A program made the position numbers and the translations under genes. The notes below the pieces were generated by a model. The model saw only the letters and a program-made list of their open reading frames with translations. It did no database searches and had not been told where the DNA came from. Positions 20,325 to 27,458 of a stretch of 64,000 nt of DNA are shown here, one piece after another (the first letter of the stretch is position 1; every line of letters begins with the position of its first letter). This stretch comes from Burkholderia dolosa (lineage in GTDB: Bacteria; Pseudomonadota; Gammaproteobacteria; Burkholderiales; Burkholderiaceae): contig NZ_CABVPR010000008.1 of the NCBI RefSeq assembly GCF_902499135.1, positions 60,311-124,310 of the forward strand, read 5' to 3'.

Positions 20325-20795
20325 TCATTGCCAGTCCGGCGCACCGCCCGGCTCGCACTTCACGACCTTCGTCACGATGTACGTGAAGTAGCGTTCGATG
20401 CCGAGGTCCTCCATCAGCAATGCATCGATGAAGCGCTGGTAGTGATCGATGTCGCGCGCGACCACGTGCAGCACGTAGTCGACGCCGCCGCCCGTCGCGT
20501 AGCACTGCGCGACCTCGGGCGCCGCGCTCACGCGCTGCTCGAAGCGCCGCATGTCGTGCGCGGTGTGACGCGACAGCGTCACCTCGACGACGATGCGGCT
20601 GCCCGAGAACGTGCCGACCCAGTCGACGTCCGCGCGATAGCCGCGGATTACGCCGCTTTCCTCGAGCTTGCGCACGCGCTCCCACGCGGGCGAGATCGAC
20701 AGGTTCACGGCCTCGGCGAGCTTCGATTTCGTGATGCGCCCGTCGCGCTCGAGGATGCGCAGGATCGCGAGATCGTATCGGTCCAGCTTGATCAC
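20325..20795 (-). CDS. doeX: Lrp/AsnC-family regulator of ectoine catabolism (DoeX-like)
   Basis: The protein has 156 residues. The N-terminal helix-turn-helix covers about residues 5-60 (LAILRILERDGRITKSKLAE, then ISPAWERVRKLEESGVIRGY), and the rest is the RAM/AsnC ligand-binding domain. In Halomonas, DoeX is an Lrp-type regulator encoded with doeA and doeB. Here it starts one base after the doeB stop on the same strand and is followed by doeC. This tight placement inside the operon supports the assignment. Its ligand may be a pathway intermediate such as diaminobutyrate, as suggested for related systems; that is inference. Confidence 0.82.
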   Translation of the reverse strand: MIKLDRYDLAILRILERDGRITKSKLAEAVNLSISPAWERVRKLEESGVIRGYRADVDWVGTFSGSRIVVEVTLSRHTAHDMRRFEQRVSAAPEVAQCYATGGGVDYVLHVVARDIDHYQRFIDALLMEDLGIERYFTYIVTKVVKCEPGGAPDWQ

Positions 20796-20796
20796 G

Positions 20797-21828
20797 TCAG
20801 GCAGCCACGGGGATGTTGCGTTCGACGATGTCCGCGACCACCGCGATCGTGTCGCCGGCCTGCACGATGCCGGGGAAATGCCGCGCGGCGAGCAACCCGC
20901 GCCGCCGCGCGACGTACTCGATCGGCGCGACGCCGGTGCGGTCGATGTCGTGCACGCGCGCGAGCACGTCGCCGGCTTCGACCTCGGTGCCCAGATCGCA
21001 ACACATCTCGAGCAGCCCGCGATGCTCGCTCGTCGTGAAGCACGAGCCGTCCGGCATGTCGAGCAGCGTCGTCGTGCGCGGCGCCGCGCGCACGCCGTCG
21101 CCGTCGTGCTTCGCGATCACGCCCGCATGCGCGAGGAAGCCGCGCACGCCGCGCTCCGCGATCGCGACGCTCGCCGCCGTCGACGTGCCGCCGCCGCCGA
21201 GTTCGGTCGACACGAACACCTTGCCGGCCTCTTCGGCAGCGGTGTCGTAGAGGCCGACGTTGTCGAGTTCCAGCATCCGCATCGAGTACGGCGCGCCGAA
21301 TGCGCGCATCGCGCGTTCGCAGCGCGCTTCCTGCTCGCGATCGGCGAGCACGTGAATCGCGGCGAACGGCACGAAGTCGAGCGTGCGCCCGCCCGCATGA
21401 ATGTCGAGCACGTGCGTCGCGAGCGGCAGCAGATGGCGCTGAAAGTAGTCGGCGATCTTCTCGGTCACGGTGCCGTCGGGCCGCCCCGGAAAGCTGCGAT
21501 TCAGATTGCCGGCGTCGATCGGCGACGTGCGCGAGCCCGCGCGGAACGCCGGGTAGTTCATGAACGGCACGATGATCACGCGGCCCGTCACGTCCGCGGC
21601 CTTCAGCGAACCGGCGAGCTTCGCGAGCGCGACCGGCCCTTCGTATTCGTCGCCGTGATTGCCGCCGGTAAGCAGCGCGGTCGGCCCGTCGCCGCGCTTC
21701 ACGACCGTCACCGGAATCATTACCGCGCCCCACGCGGAATCGTCGCGCGAGTACGGCAGCTTCAGGAAGCCGTGCTGTTCGCCGTCCGCATCGAAGTCGA
21801 CGGTCGGCGTGATCGGAGAGGCTCGCAT
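20797..21828 (-). CDS. doeB: N-acetyl-diaminobutyrate deacetylase, aspartoacylase-like
   Basis: The protein has 343 residues of the succinylglutamate desuccinylase/aspartoacylase (M14-like zinc hydrolase) family. The zinc site is visible as GGNHGDEYEGP (His and Glu ligands, ~55-65) and VLDIHAGG (second His). NLNRSFPGRPDG is the family substrate-binding segment. DoeB (EutE) removes the acetyl group from N-alpha-acetyl-L-2,4-diaminobutyrate, the product of DoeA, to give diaminobutyrate and acetate. It follows doeA with a four-base gap and precedes doeX by one base. The assignment rests on the family and on the complete neighbouring pathway. Confidence 0.88.
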   Translation of the reverse strand: MRASPITPTVDFDADGEQHGFLKLPYSRDDSAWGAVMIPVTVVKRGDGPTALLTGGNHGDEYEGPVALAKLAGSLKAADVTGRVIIVPFMNYPAFRAGSRTSPIDAGNLNRSFPGRPDGTVTEKIADYFQRHLLPLATHVLDIHAGGRTLDFVPFAAIHVLADREQEARCERAMRAFGAPYSMRMLELDNVGLYDTAAEEAGKVFVSTELGGGGTSTAASVAIAERGVRGFLAHAGVIAKHDGDGVRAAPRTTTLLDMPDGSCFTTSEHRGLLEMCCDLGTEVEAGDVLARVHDIDRTGVAPIEYVARRRGLLAARHFPGIVQAGDTIAVVADIVERNIPVAA

Positions 21829-21832
21829 CGTG

Positions 21833-23041
21833 CTACTCCTTCACGAACAGCTTGCGCGGCGTGTTGCAGAACGTCTCGACACCGGTGTCGGTGATCAGGA
21901 TGCTTTCGGTAATCTCCAGCCCCCAGTCGTCGAGCCACAGGCCCGGCATGAAATGGAACGTCATGCCGGGTTCGAGCACCGTGCGGTCGCCCGGGCGCAG
22001 GCTCATCGTGCGCTCGCCCCAGTCGGGCGGATAGCTCGCGCCGATCGGATAGCCGCAGCGGCTGTCCTTCTCGATGCCCGCGCGGCGCAGCACCGCGAAG
22101 AACGCGTTCGCGATGTCCTCGCACACGTTGCCCGGTTTCGCGGCCGCGAGCCCGGCCTCGATGCCTTCGACGACCGCGCGCTCCGCTTCGATGAAGTGCG
22201 CGGGCGGCTTGCCGAGATAGACGGTGCGCGACAGCGGGCAGTGATAGCGGCGATAGCAGCCGGCGATCTCGAAGAACGTGCCCGCGCCGCGCGCGAACGC
22301 GGTGTCGTCCCACGTCAGGTGCGGCGCGGCCGCGTCGGCGCCGGTCGGCAGCAGCGGAACGATCGCCGGATAGTCGCCGCCGAAGCCGTCCACGCCGCCG
22401 ATGCCGGTCGCATAGATCTGCGCGACGAGATCGCTCTTCTTCATCCCGGGCTCGATCGTCTCGACGATATGCTCGTGCATCCGCTCGACGATGCGTGCGG
22501 CGACGCGCATGTACTCGATCTCGCGCGGCGACTTCACCGCGCGCTGCCAGTTCACGAGCGCGGTCGCGTCGACCCAGCGCGCGGCCGGCAGATGCTTCTG
22601 CAACGACGCGTACGCCGCCGCGCTGAAGTAGTAGTTGTCGAGCTCGACGCCGATGCGCAGCGTGCTCCAGCCGCGCGCCGCGATCACGTCGGTCGACAGG
22701 TAATCCATCGGATGGCGCGCCGTCGACTGCACATAGTGATCGGGATAGCCGACGATGTTCTCGTGCGCCATGAACGCAGTGCGCTTCGCGCCGTTCGCGT
22801 CCTGGCCGCGGCCGAACCAGACGGGTTCGCCGTCCATCGCGAGCAGCACGCACTGATGCACGTAGAACGACCAGCCGTCATAGCCGGTCAGCCAGCCCAT
22901 GTTGGTCGGATCGGTGACGATCAGCAGGTCGATGCCGGCCCGCTGCATCGCCGCGCGCGTCTTCGCGATGCGCGCCGCATATTCGCTGCGCGCGAACGCG
23001 AGGCGCGGCGCGGCTTCATGGGTTTCGATGACTGCGGACAT
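21833..23041 (-). CDS. doeA: Ectoine hydrolase, M24/creatinase-like
   Basis: The protein has 402 residues with a creatinase-type N-terminal domain and a pita-bread catalytic domain of peptidase family M24. Recognisable parts are DPTNMGWLTGYDGWSFYVHQ near residue 44, the REIEYMR helix, FEIAGCYRRYHCPLSRTVYL, and the terminal EITESILITDTG. DoeA (EutD) opens the ectoine ring to N-acetyl-diaminobutyrate and also accepts hydroxyectoine. ATG at 23041 is preferred because GAGAGGAGACAG precedes it; an earlier in-frame start would overlap eutC and add a basic tail. Neighbours are eutC upstream (10 bases away) and doeB downstream. Confidence 0.88.
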   Translation of the reverse strand: MSAVIETHEAAPRLAFARSEYAARIAKTRAAMQRAGIDLLIVTDPTNMGWLTGYDGWSFYVHQCVLLAMDGEPVWFGRGQDANGAKRTAFMAHENIVGYPDHYVQSTARHPMDYLSTDVIAARGWSTLRIGVELDNYYFSAAAYASLQKHLPAARWVDATALVNWQRAVKSPREIEYMRVAARIVERMHEHIVETIEPGMKKSDLVAQIYATGIGGVDGFGGDYPAIVPLLPTGADAAAPHLTWDDTAFARGAGTFFEIAGCYRRYHCPLSRTVYLGKPPAHFIEAERAVVEGIEAGLAAAKPGNVCEDIANAFFAVLRRAGIEKDSRCGYPIGASYPPDWGERTMSLRPGDRTVLEPGMTFHFMPGLWLDDWGLEITESILITDTGVETFCNTPRKLFVKE

Positions 23042-23051
23042 CTGTCTCCTC

Positions 23052-24056
23052 TCAGGTCGTGAGGTCGTTGTGAAAAATCGTCCCCGCCGCCGCCGCACGC
23101 GCACGTTCGAGCGCGAGCACGGCGATGGCGGTGTCCTGCGCGCCGGTTCCGGTCAGGTCGCAGACGGTGATGTCGTCGCGGTGCGTGCGCCCGTCGCTGC
23201 GGCCGGCGATCACGTCGCCGAGTTCGGGAAACACTGCGTCGGCCGGCACCGCGCCGGCAGCGATCGCATGCCGCAGTTCGCCGACGACGCGCGTTTGCTG
23301 CAGACGGTCGCAGAAGTAGCGCGCGACGCCGAACACGGATGGCGCGAGCTCGGTCTTGTACTCGGCATCGGAGCCCATCGCCGTCACGTGCAGCCCCGGA
23401 TGCAGGTCTTGCGCGTGGACGAGCGGCTCGCGGCTCGGCGTCGTCGTCACCGCGATGTCGGCGTCGGCCAGCGCCGCATGCACCGACGGCGCAACGATCG
23501 CATCGATGCCGTGCGCTTCGCGCACATCGGACGCGAAGCGTGCGGCACGCGCGGCGTCGCGCGCCCAGATCGTCACGTGCGTGATCTCGCGCACGAGCAT
23601 CAGCGCGTCGAGCTGCAGCCGCGCCTGCTCGCCCGCGCCGACGATCGCCGCGCGGTGCGCATCGGCGCGCGCGAGCCGGCGCGCGGCGACCGCGCCGGCC
23701 GCCGCGGTGCGCACGGCGGTCAGATAGCCGTTGTCGAGCAGCACGGCCTCGGTCAGGCCGGTGCGTGCGGACAGCACGAGCATCAGCCCGTTCAGGCTCG
23801 GCAGACCGAGCGACGGATTGTCGAAGAAGCCGGGGCTCACCTTGATCGCGAAGCTGTCGAAGCGCGGCAGGTACGCCGTTTTCACATCGACTTCGCCGTG
23901 CCGCTCCGGCAGCGCGAGATTCAGGATCGGCGGCATCGCGACGGCTTCGGTCGCCAGCGATGCAAACGCGGCTTCGACCTGGTCGATCGCCGCGAGATCG
24001 AGCGGCACGAGTGCGCGCAGTTGCGCGCGTCCGAGCAGCGTAACGGGATGGGCCAT
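23052..24056 (-). CDS. eutC: Ornithine cyclodeaminase-like protein of hydroxyectoine use
   Basis: The protein has 334 residues of the ornithine cyclodeaminase/mu-crystallin family. It has a Rossmann dinucleotide-binding segment (RAAIVGAGEQARLQLDALM, about residues 140-160) and the substrate region VKVSPGFFDN-like IKVSPGFFDNPSLGLPSLNG. In ectoine clusters EutC acts with EutB and usually EutA in processing the hydroxyl group of 5-hydroxyectoine; its exact chemistry is not settled as far as I know. It follows eutB by one base and precedes doeA by 10 bases, so it is certainly in the operon. Confidence 0.83.
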   Translation of the reverse strand: MAHPVTLLGRAQLRALVPLDLAAIDQVEAAFASLATEAVAMPPILNLALPERHGEVDVKTAYLPRFDSFAIKVSPGFFDNPSLGLPSLNGLMLVLSARTGLTEAVLLDNGYLTAVRTAAAGAVAARRLARADAHRAAIVGAGEQARLQLDALMLVREITHVTIWARDAARAARFASDVREAHGIDAIVAPSVHAALADADIAVTTTPSREPLVHAQDLHPGLHVTAMGSDAEYKTELAPSVFGVARYFCDRLQQTRVVGELRHAIAAGAVPADAVFPELGDVIAGRSDGRTHRDDITVCDLTGTGAQDTAIAVLALERARAAAAGTIFHNDLTT

Positions 24057-24057
24057 G

Positions 24058-25023
24058 TCAGTTCTCCGAGACGAGCCGCCGATGCACGGCCATGTCGATG
24101 TTCGCGCCGCTCACGACCACGACGATCGGCCCGTCGCCGCGCGCGATCCGTTCGTCGAGCAGCGCCGCGATGCCGACCGCGCCGGCCCCTTCGACGACGA
24201 GGCGTTCGTCGCGATACGCGTGCGCGATGCCGCGCGCGATCGCGTCCTCGTCGAGCAGCACGACGTCGTCGGCCAGTGCGCGGGTCAGTGCGAACGTGTA
24301 GCGGTTGTCGACGCCGATGCCGCCGCCGAGCGAATCGGCGAGCGTCGGCAATTCGTCGACGTCGATCGGGCGACCGGCCGCGAGGCTCGCATACATTGCC
24401 GCACCGCGCGCCATCGATACGCCGATCGTCCTGATCGACGGCCGGATCGCCTTCGCGGCGAACGCGACGCCGCCGAACAGGCCGCCGCCCGACAACGGGA
24501 TGACGAGCGTCGCGGCGTCGGGCAGCGCTTCGAGAATCTCGACGCCGATCGTCGCCTGGCCCGCGATGATGCGCGGATCGTCGAACGGCGGCACGTACGC
24601 GTAGCCGTCGTCACGCACGAGGCGCCGCGCTTCGGCCTGCGCGTCGTCCTGACTGTCGCCGGCGATCACGACGCGTGCGCCGAGCGCGGCAACCGCGTCG
24701 ACCTTGTTCGCCGGCACGAGCGACGACATGCAGACAGCCGCTTCGATGCCGAGCGCGCGTGCGGCATGCGCGACCGCGCGGCCGTGATTGCCGGTCGATG
24801 CGGTGACGACCCGCGTCACGCGCTGCGCGGCGAGCTCAGCGAGCGCATGCGTGGCGCCGCGCAGCTTGAAGCTGCCGGTCGGCTGCAGCGTTTCGAGCTT
24901 CAGGTAGACGGGCGCGCCGACTTTCGCGGACAGCGCGGCGGATGCCACGAGCGGCGTGACGCTCGCATGCCCGGCAATGCGTTGGCGCGCGCGATAGACG
25001 TCGGACAGCGACAGGAAGGACAT
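24058..25023 (-). CDS. eutB: Threonine dehydratase-like protein of hydroxyectoine use
   Basis: The protein has 321 residues and is a fold-type II PLP enzyme of the threonine/serine dehydratase group. The PLP lysine is in PTGSFKLRGA, the substrate loop is TASTGNHGRAVAHAA, and the phosphate-binding turn is LSGGGLFGG. In ectoine gene clusters this protein, EutB, works with EutC on hydroxyectoine-derived compounds. ATG at 25023 is chosen over a GTG nine bases upstream because the GAGG sequence then has a usual spacing of about eight bases. A 16-base dyad resembling the one before enuR lies 62 bases upstream, so this gene probably begins its own transcript. Confidence 0.83.
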   Translation of the reverse strand: MSFLSLSDVYRARQRIAGHASVTPLVASAALSAKVGAPVYLKLETLQPTGSFKLRGATHALAELAAQRVTRVVTASTGNHGRAVAHAARALGIEAAVCMSSLVPANKVDAVAALGARVVIAGDSQDDAQAEARRLVRDDGYAYVPPFDDPRIIAGQATIGVEILEALPDAATLVIPLSGGGLFGGVAFAAKAIRPSIRTIGVSMARGAAMYASLAAGRPIDVDELPTLADSLGGGIGVDNRYTFALTRALADDVVLLDEDAIARGIAHAYRDERLVVEGAGAVGIAALLDERIARGDGPIVVVVSGANIDMAVHRRLVSEN

Positions 25024-25085
25024 GAAACGCACGCCTCACGATTGATGTAGTGCGATCCAGTCTAATGTTCCAAATTGCGCTTTCG

Positions 25086-25101
25086 AATGTCCTGATACAT
25101 T
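25086..25101. promoter_or_regulatory. Candidate EnuR operator before eutB
   Basis: AATGTCCTGATACATT is a partial dyad (ATGT/ACAT arms) in the 107-base gap between eutB and enuR. It shares TGTCCT, then the T at position 11, then CA with the dyad before enuR at the same spacing. It is a likely binding site for the MocR-type regulator encoded next to it. Confidence 0.55.
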
Positions 25102-25130
25102 GCCGAGCGCTTTTGCGCGGCAACGGCGCT

Positions 25131-26543
25131 TCAGTGGAAATCGTGCACGTGCGGATACTGCTCGAACACGCCGGCGATCGTCTCGAGCGCGGCGTTGCAC
25201 GCGGCGTCCGTCGTCTCCGCGCCGATGCACACGCGCACCGCGTTCGGCCGCTCGGTGCTGCCGACGAGAAACGGATCCGGCGACGTGACCGCGATCTTGC
25301 GCGACCGCAGCTCGCGCACGAGCCGGTCCGCCTGCCAGTAGTCGGGCACGCGCAGCCACGCGGACAGCGCGTTCGGATGAGCGCCGAGCACGTACGGCCC
25401 GAGCGCGGTTCTGACCATCTGCTGGCGCACCGCAAGCCGTCGGCGCTGCAGTTCGACGAGCCGGCGCGCGGTGCCGTCGGCGATCCAGCGCGTCGCGATC
25501 TCGGCGATCGGCGACGTCGCCATCCAGCTGCTCACGCGCAGCACGCTTTCGACGCGCAGCGCGAGCCGCCTCGGCATCGCGAGATAGCCGGTGCGCAATC
25601 CCGTCAGCACCGATTTCGTCATGCTCGTGCAGTAGAAGCCGAGTTCCGGGATCAGGCTCGCGATCGGCGTGCCCGTCTTCTCCGGCAGCGCGCCGTACAC
25701 GTCGTCCTCGATCACGTAGACGCCGTAGCGCGCCGCGATGCGCGCAATCGAGCGCCGCCGCGAATCGGACATCATCGACACCGTCGGGTTGTTCAGCGTC
25801 GGCGTGCAGACGAGCGCGCTGATCCGCTCGCCGTCGCACATTTCCTCGAAATGTTCGGGACGGATTCCGTGCTCGTCCATCTCGAGCCCTTTCAGCGTAA
25901 ACCCGAGCACGTTCGCGGAGCCGATCACGCCGTGATCGGTCAGGTTCTCGCACAGCACCGTGTCGCCGGGCCCGACGATCGACGCGAGCGCGAGAAAGAT
26001 CCCGTGCGCGGCGCCGTTCGTGATCAGCAGCGACTCCGGATGCACCGGCATGTTCAGCGACGCGAGCCATGCGGCGCCGGCCTCGCGATGCGCGTCGAGC
26101 CCCGCGATCGGGCGGAACGAGCGGATCCATGGCTGGTCGTCGGCGGCGGCCAGCTGCGTGCACACGTCGCGCCACGCCGCGTCGTGCTCGGGCGTATGGA
26201 CGATGCGCGCGATCGAGAAATCGACGAGTTCGCGCTCCGTCGTGTCGAGGATGTAGTTCGACATCGATTCGGTCACGCGCGCCGCCACGAAGCTGCCGCG
26301 TCCGACTTCGCAACGGATCAGCCCCTGCCGTTCGAGCTCCTTGTATGCGTTGGTCACCGTCTGCACGCTGACGCCGAGGCTCGACGCGACGTCGCGCTGC
26401 GGCGCAAGCCGCGCGCCCGGCGCGAGCACGCCGCTTTCGATGTCGGTGGCGATCGCCTTCACGAGCCGCTTGTATTTCGACTCGATCCCATGCACGGCGC
26501 CGATCGCGTCGTGCCAGCGTGCCGATACTTCGGTCCGTCCCAT
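25131..26543 (-). CDS. enuR: MocR/GntR-type regulator of ectoine use
   Basis: The protein has 470 residues. A GntR winged helix-turn-helix occupies about 20-90 (ESGVLAPGARLAPQRDVASS, then VQTVTNAYKELERQGLI). It is fused to an aminotransferase class I fold, with the PLP lysine in YCTSMTKSVLTGLRTGY (Lys310) and VIEDDVYG before it. EnuR proteins repress ectoine uptake and catabolic genes and respond to diaminobutyrate-type intermediates that react with the bound PLP. Here the gene directly precedes eutB-eutC-doeA on the same strand, the usual place. A 16-base dyad lies 55 bases upstream of its start, so autoregulation is likely. By sequence it is also compatible with other MocR regulators; context decides. 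Confidence 0.85.
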   Translation of the reverse strand: MGRTEVSARWHDAIGAVHGIESKYKRLVKAIATDIESGVLAPGARLAPQRDVASSLGVSVQTVTNAYKELERQGLIRCEVGRGSFVAARVTESMSNYILDTTERELVDFSIARIVHTPEHDAAWRDVCTQLAAADDQPWIRSFRPIAGLDAHREAGAAWLASLNMPVHPESLLITNGAAHGIFLALASIVGPGDTVLCENLTDHGVIGSANVLGFTLKGLEMDEHGIRPEHFEEMCDGERISALVCTPTLNNPTVSMMSDSRRRSIARIAARYGVYVIEDDVYGALPEKTGTPIASLIPELGFYCTSMTKSVLTGLRTGYLAMPRRLALRVESVLRVSSWMATSPIAEIATRWIADGTARRLVELQRRRLAVRQQMVRTALGPYVLGAHPNALSAWLRVPDYWQADRLVRELRSRKIAVTSPDPFLVGSTERPNAVRVCIGAETTDAACNAALETIAGVFEQYPHVHDFH

Positions 26544-26855
26544 CTCGCTGTCTCCGTCGTTGCTCCCGCATGGTCGCTCAGAAAGACACCCGAAAAATAT
26601 TGTCCTAGTGCAATCGCGCGCGAAAGCAGCACGTTACGCGAGGAATGAAGCGGTGCATCGCGCGTGCCCGGTAGCCGGGCCGCCGCTACGTCCGCGTCGG
26701 TTGTCGTCGCGTCACGCGATTCGATTCGGGGAGCGATTCTTGCTCGGCAGCACGAGCTGCGCGGCGCGCCGGTTCTCGTCCGACCATTCGGTTCGGCTAC
26801 GGTCGGCGACTCCGGTACGGGGCGCCGCCGCGCCGCCGCGCCGCCGCGCGATCGC
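26544..26855. other. Regulatory gap between enuR and the marR efflux operon
   Basis: No gene is visible. The enuR-proximal third holds the candidate operator. The marR-proximal part continues as GC-rich sequence with a GCC/GCG-rich low-complexity run near 26820-26850 and then the promoters annotated separately. Confidence 0.5.
26599..26614. promoter_or_regulatory. Candidate EnuR operator before enuR
   Basis: ATTGTCCTAGTGCAAT is a 16-base inverted repeat: ATTG/CAAT outer arms and a CTAG centre. It shares the TGTCCT-N4-CA pattern with sites before eutB and the MHS transporter. It lies in an AT-rich patch 55 bases before enuR. Confidence 0.6.
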
Positions 26856-26884
26856 TTGACCCACTGCGGCACGCCGCCTACATT
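26856..26884 (+). promoter_or_regulatory. Possible upstream promoter of the marR efflux operon
   Basis: TTGACC and TACATT are separated by exactly 17 bases, close to a sigma-70 promoter. It would give a leader of about 90 bases before marR. A second promoter lies closer to the gene. Confidence 0.4.
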
Positions 26885-26935
26885 GCCCGATACGGGGCGG
26901 CGCCGTGCGGCAGGCGACATCCGGACGGCAAAAAA

Positions 26936-26951
26936 CGATAGTTTGCTATCG
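26936..26951. promoter_or_regulatory. Probable MarR operator
   Basis: CGATAGTTTGCTATCG is a perfect 6-base inverted repeat around TTTG. It overlaps the -35 box of the promoter next to marR, a typical layout for autorepression by a MarR protein. Confidence 0.65.
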
Positions 26952-26971
26952 AACATCTTTGTGCCTATCAT
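26943..26971 (+). promoter_or_regulatory. marR promoter giving a very short or absent leader
   Basis: TTGCTA (26943-26948) and TATCAT (26966-26971) are 17 bases apart. The start codon is at 26979, about where transcription would begin, and no ribosome-binding sequence lies before it. Confidence 0.55.
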
Positions 26972-26978
26972 CTCGCCC

Positions 26979-27458
26979 ATGACCAACCTGCACGATCTCC
27001 GCCTCGCCGTCAGCAGCCTGCTCGTGCTGTCCGCGCGCAAATGGCGCCGCACGAGCGACAGCGTGCTCACCGCGTACAACGTGTCGGAAGCGTGCGCGAC
27101 GCCGCTGCTGATCGCCGGCCGTCTCGGCGAAGGCGTGCGCCAGGGCACGCTGGCGGAGTACGTCGGCATCGAAGGACCATCGCTGGTCCGGCTGCTCGAC
27201 CAGTTGTGCGCGGCAGGGCTCGCGCGCCGCGACGAGGACCCGAACGATCGCCGCGCGAAGACGATCTCGCTGACGGCCGCCGGCCGCGCGGTCACCGCGA
27301 AGATGGAGGATGACCTGCGCACGCTGCGCGCACAGGTGCTCAAGGGCATCACGCGCGCCGATCTCGAAGCGACGCTGCGCGTGCTGAACGCGTTCAACGC
27401 GTCCGATGCGCAAGCGCCCGCATCGCGTCTGCCCGACGCTGCCGATTCCGCATCATGA
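26979..27458 (+). CDS. MarR-family regulator of the FUSC efflux operon
   Basis: The protein has 159 residues. The winged helix region lies around residues 45-105, with GTLAEYVGIEGPSLVRLLDQ as the recognition part and the wing DEDPNDRRAKTISLT, the family's signature. MarR proteins repress efflux or detoxification genes until a phenolic or similar ligand binds. The stop codon overlaps the start of the FUSC transporter gene (ATGA), so the operon is translationally linked. ATG at 26979 is chosen because it matches the family's usual N-terminus; no Shine-Dalgarno is seen, and the -10 box ends only eight bases before it. The operator-like inverted repeat at the promoter suggests autorepression. Confidence 0.88.
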   Translation: MTNLHDLRLAVSSLLVLSARKWRRTSDSVLTAYNVSEACATPLLIAGRLGEGVRQGTLAEYVGIEGPSLVRLLDQLCAAGLARRDEDPNDRRAKTISLTAAGRAVTAKMEDDLRTLRAQVLKGITRADLEATLRVLNAFNASDAQAPASRLPDAADSAS

